From NCBI RefSeq assembly GCF_025499465.1, contig NZ_JAIMCA010000001.1, positions 186,001 through 250,000 on the forward strand: a stretch of DNA of 64,000 nucleotides. Reading direction: 5' to 3'. A program made the translations under genes and the position numbers. This document shows, one piece after another, positions 26,965 to 38,257 of this stretch (position 1 is its first letter; each line of letters begins with the position of its first letter). The notes under the pieces are model-generated. The model did not search any database, was not told the DNA's origin, and saw nothing but the letters and a program-made list of their open reading frames with translations. This DNA comes from Allobosea sp. BH3. GTDB lineage: Bacteria; Pseudomonadota; Alphaproteobacteria; Rhizobiales; Beijerinckiaceae.

Positions 26965-28347
26965 CTATTTCGCGAGCTGCTTGAGCCAGCGCCGCGCCTG
27001 CTTGCGGACATTGGCCGGGGCTGTGCCACCGTAGCTGACGCGGCTCTTCACCGACTGGTCGACGCCAAGCACGGCGAAGACGGCTTCGGTGATCTTCGGC
27101 TCCACCGCCTGCATCTCGGCAAGCGAGAGCTTCTCCAGCCCGACCTTCTTCTCCGATGCGATGCCGACCAGCCGGCCGGTGACGTGATGCGCGTCGCGGA
27201 ACGGCATCTTGAGGACCCGCACCAGCCAGTCGGCGAGGTCGGTCGCGGTGGCATAGCCGAGGCCGGCTGCCTTCTTCATCACCTTGAGGTCGGGCTGCAG
27301 GTCACGAACCATGCCGGCGGTGGCGGCAAGGCAAAGCGAGAGGGTCTGAAGCGCGTCGAACGTGCCTTCCTTGTCCTCCTGCATGTCCTTGGAATAGGTC
27401 AGCGGCAGGCCCTTCATCATGGTCAGCATCGCCTGCAGCGCGCCGAAGACGCGCCCGGCCTTGCCGCGCACCAGCTCGGCCGCATCGGGATTGCGCTTCT
27501 GCGGCATGATCGAGGAGCCGGTCGAAAAGGCGTCCGAGAGCTTGACGAAGCCGAATTGCGGCGTCGCCCAGAGCACGATCTCCTCGGCCAGCCGCGAGAG
27601 GTGCATGGCGCAGATCGAGGCGGTCGAAAGCGTCTCCAGCACGAAATCTCGGTCCGAAACCGAATCGAGCGAGTTCGCCGTCGGCCGGTCGAAGCCGAGC
27701 GCCTTCGCCGTCATGTGCCGGTCGATCGGGAAGGAGGTGCCGGCGAGCGCGGCCGCGCCCAGCGGGCATTCGTTCAGGCGGGCGCGGGCGTCGCGGATGC
27801 GGCCCCGGTCGCGACCGAGCATCTCGACATAGGCAAGCAGGTGATGACCGAAGGTGACGGGCTGCGCCGATTGGAGATGGGTGAAGCCCGGCATCACGGC
27901 ACCGGCATAGGTGTCGGCCTTCTCGGCCAGAGCGAGCTGGAGATCGGCCATCTGCGCGTCCAGCTCGTCGAGCGTATCGCGAACCCAAAGCCGCATATCG
28001 GTCGCGACCTGGTCGTTGCGCGAGCGGGCGGTGTGCAGCCGACCGGCGGCAAGGCCGATCTTGTCCTTGAGGTTCGACTCGACATTCATGTGCACGTCTT
28101 CGAGCGCGCGCGAGAACGTGAAGGACCCGCCCTCGATCTCGCCCTCGACCTGCCTGAGTCCGGCGATGATCGTCGCGACATCGTCCTTCGTCAGGATGCC
28201 CGTTTCGGCCAGCATCGCGGCATGGGCGAGCGAGCCGCGGATATCCTGTCGCCACAGCTTCTTGTCGAAATCGATGGAGGCGTTGATCTCCTCCATGATG
28301 ACGTCGGGACCTGTGGCGAAACGCCCACCCCACATGCGATTGCTCAC
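26965..28347 (-). CDS. argH: Argininosuccinate lyase
   Basis: A 460-residue enzyme that splits argininosuccinate into arginine and fumarate, the last step of arginine synthesis. The fumarase/aspartase superfamily signature [15 protein letters not shown], carrying the mobile catalytic loop serine, is intact, as are [13 protein letters not shown] and [20 protein letters not shown]. The N-terminus [15 protein letters not shown] is standard. It is divergent from the TlpA-like gene with 30 bases between, a pairing conserved in Rhizobiales. Confidence 0.98.
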   Translation of the reverse strand: MSNRMWGGRFATGPDVIMEEINASIDFDKKLWRQDIRGSLAHAAMLAETGILTKDDVATIIAGLRQVEGEIEGGSFTFSRALEDVHMNVESNLKDKIGLAAGRLHTARSRNDQVATDMRLWVRDTLDELDAQMADLQLALAEKADTYAGAVMPGFTHLQSAQPVTFGHHLLAYVEMLGRDRGRIRDARARLNECPLGAAALAGTSFPIDRHMTAKALGFDRPTANSLDSVSDRDFVLETLSTASICAMHLSRLAEEIVLWATPQFGFVKLSDAFSTGSSIMPQKRNPDAAELVRGKAGRVFGALQAMLTMMKGLPLTYSKDMQEDKEGTFDALQTLSLCLAATAGMVRDLQPDLKVMKKAAGLGYATATDLADWLVRVLKMPFRDAHHVTGRLVGIASEKKVGLEKLSLAEMQAVEPKITEAVFAVLGVDQSVKSRVSYGGTAPANVRKQARRWLKQLAK

Positions 28348-28377
28348 GACGGTCTTTCCTGCTTTTGAGGACGCACG

Positions 28378-29004
28378 ATGACGTCTGGAAAAAAGATCGG
28401 ACTGGCCCTCGGGGTCGTGGCGGCGCTCGGCCTCGCTGGCGTTGCGGCCTTCTACTCCGTGATGGGCGATGCCGGCAACGGATCATGCAGCGCGGCCGCC
28501 AAGACCGCCGCGCGCATGGCGCCGCTCGTGAAGGGCGAGGTGGCGGCTGTCGAGATTCGCAAGCGCCCGCAGGCGGCGCCGGAGCTCGCCTTCACCGGGC
28601 CGGACGGGCAGCCGATGACGCTCGCCTCCCTCAAGGGCAAGACCCTGCTCGTCAATCTCTGGGCGACCTGGTGCGCGCCCTGCCTGAAGGAGATGCCGTC
28701 GCTCGACGCGCTGCAGAAGGAGATGGGCGGGCCGGATTTCGCGGTGGTCGCGATCAACATCGACACACGCAATCTCGACAAGCCCAAGACCTGGCTCGCC
28801 GACAACAAGGTTACGGCCCTGCCCTATTATGCTGACCCGCAGGCCGGCGTGTTCCAGGCGCTGCGCGCGGCCCACAAGGTCGAGGGCATGCCGGTGAGCC
28901 TGATCGTCGACAAGTCCGGCTGCGAGCTCGGCATCATCCAGGGCCCGGCCGACTGGGCCAGCGCCGATTCGAAGGCGCTGATGGCGGCGGCGATCGGCCG
29001 CTGA
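28378..29004 (+). CDS. tlpA: TlpA-like membrane-anchored thiol:disulfide reductase
   Basis: A 208-residue protein with one N-terminal membrane anchor (residues 6-27) and a periplasmic thioredoxin fold. The active site is WATWCAPC with Cys99 and Cys102, in the TlpA/ResA-like AhpC-TSA family. The C-terminal cis-Pro segment is [17 protein letters not shown]. Relatives reduce copper-binding or cytochrome assembly factors for cytochrome oxidase in Bradyrhizobium; the substrate here is inferred. An extra cysteine (Cys37) just after the anchor recalls the TlpA disulfide. Its promoter must lie inside or very near argH, as only 30 bases separate them. Confidence 0.9.
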   Translation: MTSGKKIGLALGVVAALGLAGVAAFYSVMGDAGNGSCSAAAKTAARMAPLVKGEVAAVEIRKRPQAAPELAFTGPDGQPMTLASLKGKTLLVNLWATWCAPCLKEMPSLDALQKEMGGPDFAVVAINIDTRNLDKPKTWLADNKVTALPYYADPQAGVFQALRAAHKVEGMPVSLIVDKSGCELGIIQGPADWASADSKALMAAAIGR

Positions 29005-29109
29005 GAATGCGGCACCGGGCGATCAGCGCCTATGATCCCGCACATCAGGAAAATACGTTAGGCGGGAAGCCGATCTGACAGCATCCTGCGCAGGGAGGAT
29101 CGACCAGCC

Positions 29110-29358
29110 ATGCTTCAACTGCGCCCGAACTGTGAATGCTGCGATCGCGATTTGCCGCCGGATGCGCGCGACGCCCTGATCTGCAGCTTCGAATGCACCT
29201 TCTGCGCCGATTGCGCGGACCAGCGCTTCAAAGGCGCCTGCCCCAATTGCGGCGGCGAACTCGTGCGGCGGCCGATCCGCCCTGCGGACAAGCTCGCAAA
29301 AAACCCGCCCCTTGCGGAGCGGGTTCGAAAGCCTCATCCGGAATGCGCAGCCGCCTGA
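29110..29358 (+). CDS. DUF1272 zinc-ribbon-like protein
   Basis: An 82-residue protein starting MLQLRPNCECCDRDLPPDAR, the standard opening of DUF1272. Cysteine pairs CECC, CTFCADC and CPNCG could hold one or two zinc ions. The function of the family is unknown. It stands alone between the TlpA-like gene and the convergent grxD gene. Confidence 0.88.
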   Translation: MLQLRPNCECCDRDLPPDARDALICSFECTFCADCADQRFKGACPNCGGELVRRPIRPADKLAKNPPLAERVRKPHPECAAA

Positions 29359-29389
29359 CGGAACGTCTTGCGGCCGGCAAGCCTGAGCC

Positions 29390-29725
29390 TCAGCTCGCCT
29401 GCTTCACCACGATGCCCTTCTCCTCGAAGAGCTGCTGCAGCTCGCCGGCCTGGAACATCTCGCGGGTGATGTCGCAGCCGCCGACGAACTCGCCCTTGAC
29501 GTAGAGCTGCGGGATCGTCGGCCAGTTGGAATAGGCCTTGATGCCCTCGCGGATCTCCTGATCCTCCAGCACGTTCACGCCCTTGAAGGGCACGCCGACA
29601 TAGTTGAGGATCTGCACGACCTGGCCGGAGAAGCCGCACATCGGAAACTGCGGCGTGCCCTTCATGAAGAGCACGACGTCCTCGGACTTCACCTCCGCAT
29701 CGATGCGGGCATTCACGTCGCTCAT
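29390..29725 (-). CDS. grxD: Monothiol glutaredoxin (CGFS type)
   Basis: A 111-residue Grx4/Grx5-type protein with the CGFS motif (Cys30) in [17 protein letters not shown], plus [19 protein letters not shown] for glutathione binding. These proteins carry [2Fe-2S] clusters and usually work with BolA in cluster delivery and iron sensing. The ATG at 29725 has GGGAG eight bases upstream. It is last in the minus-strand row purL-bolA-grxD; the adjacency to bolA supports a functional pair. Confidence 0.95.
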   Translation of the reverse strand: MSDVNARIDAEVKSEDVVLFMKGTPQFPMCGFSGQVVQILNYVGVPFKGVNVLEDQEIREGIKAYSNWPTIPQLYVKGEFVGGCDITREMFQAGELQQLFEEKGIVVKQAS

Positions 29726-29772
29726 GGTCAAATCTCCCAGGGCGGGTTCAAGGCCCGCAGGATGGATATCGT

Positions 29773-30009
29773 CTAATCTTGGGGAACGCTCGTCGTGAGC
29801 GCAAGGGCGTGCAGCACGCCGCCCATGTTCCCCTGGAGCGCGGCATAGACCATCTGGTGCTGCTGCACGCGGGTCTTGCCCTTGAAGGCGGCCGAAGTGA
29901 CGGTCGCGGCATAGTGGTCGCCGTCGCCGGCCAGATCCTTGATCTCGACCGCCGCATCCGGCAGCGCCGCCTTGATCATCCGCTCGATCTCGTGAGCGTC
30001 CATCGCCAT
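29773..30009 (-). CDS. bolA: BolA family protein
   Basis: A 78-residue protein, [20 protein letters not shown] with core [20 protein letters not shown] and [21 protein letters not shown]. The class II KH-like fold and the conserved His (HQMVY) mark BolA2-type proteins that bind [2Fe-2S] clusters together with monothiol glutaredoxin. GAGGAG lies eight bases before the ATG. It begins 12 bases after the purL stop and is followed after 47 bases by grxD, so all three are probably one operon. Confidence 0.95.
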   Translation of the reverse strand: MAMDAHEIERMIKAALPDAAVEIKDLAGDGDHYAATVTSAAFKGKTRVQQHQMVYAALQGNMGGVLHALALTTSVPQD

Positions 30010-30021
30010 GGTCTTGTCTCC

Positions 30022-32232
<2,211 letters not shown>

Positions 32233-32327
32233 GGGCTCGGGGTTCCTGGCGGTCCGGCGAGGGGGATGGAGGCGACATAGCTTGCCTGCGCCCGCGATAC
32301 AACGCATTCCCGCCCTGCGCGCCGCCC

Positions 32328-32765
32328 TCAGCCCTGGATGGAAGCCAGCGCTGCCCTCAACGCCTCCGGAATCGGCACGGGCCTTTGCTCCGCGCGCTGC
32401 ACATAGACATGGGTGAAGCGGCCCTGCGCTGCGGCCTGGTCGCCGCCCTGCCGGAAGATGCCGATGCGATAGGTGACGGAGCTGTTGCCGAGCCGCTCGA
32501 CCGCGATGCCCGCCTCGACTGTCTCGGGGAATGCCACGCTTTCGAAATAGGTGCAGCCCGTCTCGACCACGAGCCCGACGATCTCGCTCGTCGCCGGATC
32601 GAGAAAGCCGTTCTCGATCAGCCAGGCATTCACCGCCGTGTCGAACCAGCCATAATAGACGACGTTGTTGACATGGCCGAAGATGTCGTTGTCGTGCCAG
32701 CGCGTCGGGATGTCGCGGAAGACGCGGAAATCGCCGCGCGTCAGGCGGGCAGTACGTTCAACCAT
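32328..32765 (-). CDS. Acyl-CoA thioesterase, 4HBT hot-dog fold
   Basis: A 145-residue YbgC/FadM-like thioesterase. The catalytic motif is [20 protein letters not shown], with the Asp that activates water in this family. It would hydrolyse acyl-CoA; the chain length is unknown. The ATG at 32765 overlaps the stop of the upstream membrane-protein gene by eight bases (ATGGTTGA), which indicates translational coupling; an alternative start at 32783 lies further inside that gene. It is the last gene of a three-gene minus-strand operon. Confidence 0.9.
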   Translation of the reverse strand: MVERTARLTRGDFRVFRDIPTRWHDNDIFGHVNNVVYYGWFDTAVNAWLIENGFLDPATSEIVGLVVETGCTYFESVAFPETVEAGIAVERLGNSSVTYRIGIFRQGGDQAAAQGRFTHVYVQRAEQRPVPIPEALRAALASIQG

Positions 32766-33009
32766 CACGACCTTCACTGGCATCGGGCGGCAACGGCTTC
32801 GGGATTTGATCGGGTTTTGGAAAGCCGTCCAGAATCCCTCTGATCGTGCCGATCAACATACAGGCGGCAACCGACACCGTCACGAAGGCGACAAGCACCC
32901 CGATGGGATTACGGTCTTTGAAAACATAGAGCAGCGCGACAATCACCCCTACGGTGCCGAGCTCAACCGCCAGCTCTAAGCGTAACGAGAACGGCCGTCT
33001 TAGCTTCAT
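32758..33009 (-). CDS. Small two-helix membrane protein
   Basis: An 83-residue protein with two predicted membrane helices (about 14-30 and 36-57) and a Pro-rich polar tail (DGFPKPDQIPKPLPPDASEG). Start and stop overlap both neighbours: ATGA with the methyltransferase stop upstream and an 8-base overlap with the thioesterase start downstream. This tight coupling is the main evidence that it is a real gene. No family is recognised. Confidence 0.7.
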   Translation of the reverse strand: MKLRRPFSLRLELAVELGTVGVIVALLYVFKDRNPIGVLVAFVTVSVAACMLIGTIRGILDGFPKPDQIPKPLPPDASEGRDG

Positions 33010-33887
33010 CGCCCTGCCTTTTCCCCCGCCCCCTTCTCCGGCACGCCCAGCGCATCGGCCAGCCGGGCCTTGGCAGACCCCGGGCGCAGCGGCTTCTGCT
33101 GGCTTTCATGCGGCGACCAGCCCGAGACCCAGACGAACTCGAAGGTGGCAGGCAGCCGCCCATCGGGGTCGGCGAAGCGCTCGGCATAGAGCGCCGCGGC
33201 CCGCAGCAGCGTCTCGCGCCGCAACGGAGCCTTGCGCCGCGCCACCAGCGCATTGGCCCAGCCCATCGCCTTGAGGTCACGGAACAGGCCGAAGGCATCA
33301 CGGTAACGCACCGTCACGACCTCGCTGTCCACGACGGGCAATGCGAAGCCGGCACGTTGCAGCAAACTGCCGAGATCGCGCAGATCGGCAAAAGGCGCGA
33401 CACGCGGGCTGACGCCGCCGGTCGTCTCGCTTTCGGCTTCGAGCAGGGCCTGCCGCAGCTCCTGCAGCGTGCGTCCGCCGAGCAGACAGCCCATGAACAG
33501 CCCGTCCGGCCGAAGCGCCCGCCTGATCTGGACGAACGCGCCCGGCAGGTCGTTGACGCCATGCAAAGCAAGCAGCGAGACGGCGAGATCGAGCGAGTCG
33601 GCCGCTAGCGGCAAGGCTTCCAGATCGCCGACAAGATCGGCACCAGTACCCTCCGCTTCGGCCATGCGCAGGGCCGCCTTGGCCTTGGCTGCGATGACAG
33701 GGAGGGCGACCGGCAGCGGCGTGCCGAGATCGGCAGCCAGCACGAATTCGCGCAGCACGGCACTGAGGCGCTCTTCCAGATCGCCCGCCGCGCGTTGCAG
33801 CAGGAAATCGGGATAATCCCCGGCGACCGCGCGCTTGAGCCGCGAACGGCCGAGCGTGCGGTCGAAGACCAGGCTCTGATCGCTCAA
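33006..33887 (-). CDS. SAM-dependent methyltransferase-like protein, NDUFAF5/BioC type
   Basis: A 293-residue class I methyltransferase-fold protein. N-terminus FDRTLGRSRLKRAVAGDYPD and FLLQRAAGDLEERL, then LVGDLEALPLAADSLDLAVS and LLALHGVNDLPGAFVQIRRA, closely follow the alphaproteobacterial relatives of human NDUFAF5, a complex I assembly factor that hydroxylates an arginine of NDUFS7. BioC annotation is also common for such proteins. The usual glycine-rich SAM loop is not clear. It is first in an operon with a small membrane protein and a thioesterase, overlapping by 4 bases. Confidence 0.82.
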   Translation of the reverse strand: MSDQSLVFDRTLGRSRLKRAVAGDYPDFLLQRAAGDLEERLSAVLREFVLAADLGTPLPVALPVIAAKAKAALRMAEAEGTGADLVGDLEALPLAADSLDLAVSLLALHGVNDLPGAFVQIRRALRPDGLFMGCLLGGRTLQELRQALLEAESETTGGVSPRVAPFADLRDLGSLLQRAGFALPVVDSEVVTVRYRDAFGLFRDLKAMGWANALVARRKAPLRRETLLRAAALYAERFADPDGRLPATFEFVWVSGWSPHESQQKPLRPGSAKARLADALGVPEKGAGEKAGR

Positions 33888-33914
33888 CCGCGTCTCCTTG
33901 ACGCTATGTCCGAC

Positions 33915-34796
33915 TCAGCGCTCCAGCAGGCGCTCGATCTCGGCGCGAAGGTCCGGGCCAAGATCGTCACGGTCGAGCGCATAAGCGATGTTCGCCGTGA
34001 GGAAGCCGATCTTCGAGCCGGTGTCGTAGATTTCGCCGTCGAAGCGCACGGCATGGAACGGCTCCTGCCGCGACAGCGCGATCATCGAATCGGTGAGCTG
34101 GATCTCGCCGCCGGCGCCCTTCTCCTGATGGGCGAGCAGGTTGAAGATCGTCGGCTGCAGGATGTAGCGGCCGGTGATGTGAAGATTGGACGGAGCCGTG
34201 CCCCGCGCCGGCTTCTCGACCATCTTGGTGATCTTCGAGACCTTGGCGTTGACGTCCTGGACGCCGACGATGCCGTATTGGTGCGTCTGGTCCTCAGGCA
34301 CCGGGGCCACGGCGATATGGTTGCCGCCATGCTGCTTGAAGGCGTCGATCATCTCGGCGAGGCAGCCCTTGCTGCCCATGCTGTAGTGCAGCATGTCGGG
34401 CAGCAGCAGCGCGAAGGGCTCGTCGCCGACGATCTCGCGCGCGCACCAGACCGCATGGCCAAGACCGAGCGGCGCCTGCTGGCGGGTGAAGCTGGTCGCG
34501 CCGGCCACCGGAAGATCGGCCTTCAGCGCCTCGAGTTCCTTGACCTTGTTGCGCTTCGCCAGCGTGTCGTCGAGCTCGTAGGACATGTCGAAATGGTCTT
34601 CGATCACCGCCTTGTTGCGGCCGGTGACGAAAATGAAATGCTCGATGCCGGCGGCCCGCGCCTCGTCCACCACATGCTGCACGACCGGGCGGTCGACGAT
34701 GGTGAGCATCTCCTTCGGGATCGCCTTGGTCGCGGGCAGGAAGCGTGTGCCGAGTCCGGCGACGGGGAGAACGGCCTTGCGGATGCGATTCGTCAT
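33915..34796 (-). CDS. galU: UTP-glucose-1-phosphate uridylyltransferase
   Basis: A 293-residue nucleotidyltransferase making UDP-glucose. N-terminus [20 protein letters not shown] carries the G-x-G-T-R-x-LP-x-T-K signature; [30 protein letters not shown] and [12 protein letters not shown] follow. The ATG at 34796 fits most family members; a GTG at 34814 is in frame. It is divergent from galE with 173 bases between, and both products feed UDP-sugar supply for surface polysaccharide. Confidence 0.97.
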   Translation of the reverse strand: MTNRIRKAVLPVAGLGTRFLPATKAIPKEMLTIVDRPVVQHVVDEARAAGIEHFIFVTGRNKAVIEDHFDMSYELDDTLAKRNKVKELEALKADLPVAGATSFTRQQAPLGLGHAVWCAREIVGDEPFALLLPDMLHYSMGSKGCLAEMIDAFKQHGGNHIAVAPVPEDQTHQYGIVGVQDVNAKVSKITKMVEKPARGTAPSNLHITGRYILQPTIFNLLAHQEKGAGGEIQLTDSMIALSRQEPFHAVRFDGEIYDTGSKIGFLTANIAYALDRDDLGPDLRAEIERLLER

Positions 34797-34969
34797 GAAA
34801 AATCCATTGGGCACGGTAGCCTGTGTCGCAGGCAGGCAGTGGCGGGCGTCGCCGGTACGATTGTCATCGAAACCGGCGCAAGGAAGTTATTAGCTGACAA
34901 GCCTTGAAAACCCGTCAACGATTCTCGGGAATAAGCAGGCTTCCCGACAAAGATGAGGCAAGGATCACG

Positions 34970-35959
34970 ATGGCGGTATTGGTTTCCGGCGGGGCCGGCT
35001 ACATCGGCAGCCACATGGTGCTCGAGCTGCTCGATCGGGGCGAGAAGGTCGTGGTGCTCGACAACCTCTCCACCGGCTTCTGGTGGGCGGTGCCGCCCGA
35101 GGCGGTCTTCGTCCAGGGCGATGTCGGCGACCAGGAACTGGTCGAGAAGATCATCGCCGAGCACGGGGTGACGGAGCTGGCGCATTTCGCGGCCCGGATC
35201 GTGGTCCCTGAATCGGTCAGCGATCCTTTGGGCTATTATTTCAACAACACCGTGAAGACGCGCGCGCTGATCGAGAGCGCCGTGCGCGGCGGCGTGAAGC
35301 ACGTCATCTTCTCCTCCACCGCGGCGGTCTATGGCGAGCCGGACGTCTCGCCGGTGCCGGAGGAGATCACCCTCAACCCGATCAATCCCTATGGCCGCTC
35401 CAAGCTGATGAGCGAGTGGATGCTGCAGGATGCGGCGAAGGCGCACGGCTTCACCTATGTCGCGCTGCGCTATTTCAACGTCGCCGGCGCCGATCCGAAG
35501 CTGCGCTCCGGCCAGTCCTCGCCGAACGCGACCCATCTCATCAAGGTGGCGAGCCAGGCGGCGCTGGGCCAGCGCGATGGCCTCACCGTCTTCGGCACCG
35601 ACTATGCGACGCCGGACGGCACCTGCGTGCGGGACTATATCCACGTCACCGACCTCGCCCGCGCCCATCTCTCCGCGCTCGATCATCTCCGCAGCGGCGG
35701 AGCCAGCACGACGCTGAACTGCGGCTATGGCCGCGGCTATTCGGTGAAGCAGGTCGTCGAGGTGGTGAAGAAGGTGTCGGGTATCGATTTCCCGGTGACC
35801 CTCGCCGGCCGGCGCGCCGGCGATCCGGGCTCGCTGGTCGCCAAGGCGGACCGCATCCGCGAGCTGGGCTGGCAGCCGGAGCACGACGACCTCGAGGAGA
35901 TCGTCGGGCAGGCACTCGCCTGGGAAGAAAAGCTCAGGATGCGGAACGCCTCGACCTGA
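34970..35959 (+). CDS. galE: UDP-glucose 4-epimerase
   Basis: A 329-residue extended short-chain dehydrogenase. MAVLVSGGAGYIGSHMVLEL is the NAD-binding start (GxxGxxG), followed by HFAARIVVPESVSDPLGYYF, the serine segment FSSTAAVYG and the catalytic YxxxK in NPYGRSK. DYATPDGTCVRDYIHVTDLA is typical of GalE. It interconverts UDP-glucose and UDP-galactose. The ATG at 34970 is the family start. The divergent partner is galU. Confidence 0.96.
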   Translation: MAVLVSGGAGYIGSHMVLELLDRGEKVVVLDNLSTGFWWAVPPEAVFVQGDVGDQELVEKIIAEHGVTELAHFAARIVVPESVSDPLGYYFNNTVKTRALIESAVRGGVKHVIFSSTAAVYGEPDVSPVPEEITLNPINPYGRSKLMSEWMLQDAAKAHGFTYVALRYFNVAGADPKLRSGQSSPNATHLIKVASQAALGQRDGLTVFGTDYATPDGTCVRDYIHVTDLARAHLSALDHLRSGGASTTLNCGYGRGYSVKQVVEVVKKVSGIDFPVTLAGRRAGDPGSLVAKADRIRELGWQPEHDDLEEIVGQALAWEEKLRMRNAST

Positions 35960-36048
35960 TGGAGTCGCGGCGGGGCCACTGACGCATTGCGAGCACCGCT
36001 CTGCATAGCGACTACGGCTTCAAGTCTTGAGCACAACGGGACCACGCT

Positions 36049-36174
36049 CGTCATTGCGAGCCCCCGGGTCTTGCCTTCGGCAAGCCCGAGGACAGGCTCC
36101 GCGAAGCAATCCAGGGGCGGCAGAGCTCCACGTCCCCCTGGATTGCCTCGTCGCTGACGCTCCTCGCAATGACG
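36049..36174. repeat. Long inverted repeat, cattgcgag type (different family)
   Basis: The ends CGTCATTGCGAG (left) and CTCGCAATGACG (right) are exact inverted copies 126 bases apart. Inside, GCGAAGCAATCCAGGGGC is matched by GTCCCCCTGGATTGCCTCG. This is the widespread alphaproteobacterial palindromic element with the 'cattgcgag / gaagcaatccag' pattern and can fold into one long stem. It lies between the convergent galE and Rnk-like genes. Confidence 0.85.
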
Positions 36175-36184
36175 GCGCGAGGCG

Positions 36185-36613
36185 TCAGAGGCTCACCGCC
36201 TCCCCGGCCGGCTCGCCCACCGCGATCACGGTCAGGCGCCTGACCTCGCCGGAGCGCGTCGTCCAGTCGATCGAGCGCTCCGCGGCCATGCCGATCAGGG
36301 CGACGCCGATCGGCGTCATCACCGAGACGCGGTTCTTCTCGATATCGGCGTCCTGCGGCCAGACCAGCGTGACGGCGGTCTCCCGTCCCGTGCTTTCGTC
36401 GCGATAGACGATCTCGCTGCCGATGCGGGCGTGGTCCGCCGAAACGCGGGAGCCCGGCAGGATGCGGGCACGGTCGAGCTCATGGGTCAGCTCGGCTGCG
36501 AGGTCCGGCATGGTGTTCGCCGCCCCGGCGGCGATCCGGCTCAACATGGCGTGATCGGCGGCGGTGACGGTGATGGCGGGACGCGACGGCGTCCGAGTGG
36601 TGGCGATGGCCAT
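36185..36613 (-). CDS. Rnk-like nucleoside diphosphate kinase regulator (GreA/GreB C-terminal fold)
   Basis: A 142-residue protein. The N-terminal helix pair (AADHAMLSRIAAGAANTMPD) is short and the C-terminal GreA/GreB-like domain carries VTLVWPQDADIEKNRVSVMT then PIGVALIGMAAERSIDW. Rnk lacks the long coiled coil of GreA and binds RNA polymerase; its role in NDP kinase regulation is from Pseudomonas. It is convergent with galE across a long palindromic repeat. Confidence 0.85.
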   Translation of the reverse strand: MAIATTRTPSRPAITVTAADHAMLSRIAAGAANTMPDLAAELTHELDRARILPGSRVSADHARIGSEIVYRDESTGRETAVTLVWPQDADIEKNRVSVMTPIGVALIGMAAERSIDWTTRSGEVRRLTVIAVGEPAGEAVSL

Positions 36614-36951
36614 TGCTTGATCTTTCGTCGAAAGGCCCGAACACGGCCGGCGGACGCGCCGCGGCAGCCGTCAGGCAGGGGCCTGAATGGTGTTCTGCGA
36701 AGGTGAAGGCGCTCCCCGAGCCGGAGGCGCCAAGCGCGACAGGCCCGGGGCTAGAAGCCCGCGATGACGTTGCCCGAGCGGTGCAGACCGCGGCAGAAGG
36801 ACAAGGCGCTGTGCATCGGACAAGCCTCGGGCAATGGCTCGGGCTTGTCAATCACAGCCCATTCTAGCGGCTCCCGGCAGATTTAACCTTGGGTTAACCT
36901 TGTTCGGGCGCTTTGGAGATGCTTCCATCAAACCCTCTTCCGGGAGATTCC
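36614..36951. other. Non-coding gap upstream of the transglycosylase gene
   Basis: These 338 bases hold no convincing gene. The right end has a CtrA-type box (36883-36898) in an AT-rich patch, so this is the promoter region of the transglycosylase gene. The left part would hold the promoter of the divergent Rnk-like gene. Nothing else is recognised. Confidence 0.6.
36883..36898 (+). promoter_or_regulatory. CtrA box upstream of the MltB-type gene
   Basis: TTAA (36883-36886), CCTTGGG, TTAAC (36894-36898) matches the full CtrA consensus TTAA-N7-TTAAC. It ends 53 bases before the ATG of the lytic transglycosylase. CtrA controls cell-division and envelope genes in alphaproteobacteria, so control of a murein hydrolase is sensible; binding is inferred. 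Confidence 0.65.
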
Positions 36952-38199
36952 ATGCGCCTGTCCGTCGTCACAGCCTCGATCCTGATCGGCCTCGCGCCCG
37001 CGCTGGCGCAGACAACCGGCTCGATCAATGTGACGGGCGCCCATGCCCGGACCGCACAGCCTGCCGGCACATCGGCGACGCCGGCGAGCGCCTCCTTCGA
37101 CATCTTCGTGCAGCGGCTCTGGCCGCTCGCCCAGGCCCGCGGCATCTCGCGCGCGACTTTCGACCTCGCCTTCCGCGGCGTGACGCCCGATCCCTCCATC
37201 GTCGCGCTGACAAAGAAGCAGGCCGAGTTCAGCGCACCGATCTGGAGCTATCTGCAGAGCGCCGTCGGCGGCGGACGCATCGACCGCGGCCGCGAGGCGG
37301 CAGAGCAGCACGCCGCTGTTCTGGCCCAGGTCGAGTCACGCTATGGCGTGCCAAAGGAGATCGTCCTCGGCGTCTGGGGCATGGAAACCAATTACGGCTC
37401 CTTCAAGGGCGGCAAGGATGTCATCCGCTCGCTCGCGACGCTGGCCTCGATCGGTTATCGCGGCGACTTCTTCCGCGATGAGCTGCTGACCGCGCTGGAG
37501 CTGATCCAGAAGGGCCATGCCGAACGCGACGAGCTCAAGGGCTCCTGGGCGGGCGCCATGGGCCACACCCAGTTCATGCCGTCGAGCTACATGAAATATG
37601 CCGTCGACTGGACCGGTGACGGCCATGCCGACATCTGGACCTCGACCAGCGACGCCATCGCCTCCACCGCCAACTACCTCAAGGGCTATGGCTGGGTGCA
37701 GGGCCTGCCCTGGGGCATGGAAGTGACCCTGCCGGCAGGCTTCGACCATCGCCTGAACAAGGCGGGCTTTGCCGCCTTCAGCGCCGCTGGCGTGCGCCGC
37801 GCCGATGGCCGCGGCCTGCCCTCCTCCGGCGAGGGCCGGCTGTTCTATCCCGCAGGCCATACCGGCCCGGTGATGCTGCTGACGGCCAATTTCGACGTCA
37901 TCAAGAAATACAACTCCTCCGATGCCTATGCGCTCGCCGTCGGCCATCTCGGAGACCGCATCATGGGCCGCTCCGCCATCCAGGGAGCCTGGCCGGTCAA
38001 GGCCGCCCGCCTCGACATGGCCGGAACCAAGGACCTCCAGCGCCGGCTGAAGGCGCTTGGCCTTTACGACCATGATGCCGACGGCCGCATCGGCACGGGC
38101 ACACGCGAGGCCGTGCGCCGCTACCAAATCAGCGCCGGCGAGATCGCCGACGGCTACCCGACGCCAGCCCTGCTGACCCGGCTGCGCGCCAAGCGCTGA
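36952..38199 (+). CDS. Lytic murein transglycosylase, MltB family, with PG-binding domain
   Basis: A 415-residue exported enzyme. A signal peptide (about residues 1-20, ending PALAQ) is followed by the SLT_2 domain with GVPKEIVLGVWGMETNYGSF, carrying the catalytic Glu, and AGAMGHTQFMPSSYMKYAVD. The C-terminal 70 residues are a peptidoglycan-binding PG_binding_1 domain (TKDLQRRLKALGLYDHDADG and TREAVRRYQ). It cleaves murein glycan strands to 1,6-anhydro products in the periplasm. The ATG at 36952 has GGGAG upstream. A CtrA box lies in the promoter, so cell-cycle control is likely. The DUF459 gene follows after 58 bases. Confidence 0.94.
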   Translation: MRLSVVTASILIGLAPALAQTTGSINVTGAHARTAQPAGTSATPASASFDIFVQRLWPLAQARGISRATFDLAFRGVTPDPSIVALTKKQAEFSAPIWSYLQSAVGGGRIDRGREAAEQHAAVLAQVESRYGVPKEIVLGVWGMETNYGSFKGGKDVIRSLATLASIGYRGDFFRDELLTALELIQKGHAERDELKGSWAGAMGHTQFMPSSYMKYAVDWTGDGHADIWTSTSDAIASTANYLKGYGWVQGLPWGMEVTLPAGFDHRLNKAGFAAFSAAGVRRADGRGLPSSGEGRLFYPAGHTGPVMLLTANFDVIKKYNSSDAYALAVGHLGDRIMGRSAIQGAWPVKAARLDMAGTKDLQRRLKALGLYDHDADGRIGTGTREAVRRYQISAGEIADGYPTPALLTRLRAKR

Positions 38200-38257
38200 C
38201 TTGTCGGGCCATCCGCCCTATACTGTCCGCGAGACTAGCCGCCGATCGGATGGGCCG

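Noticed and set aside
36049..36174. Possible insertion-sequence remnant
   Set aside because: There is no transposase fragment and no target duplication seen. The ends match a common alphaproteobacterial palindromic element.
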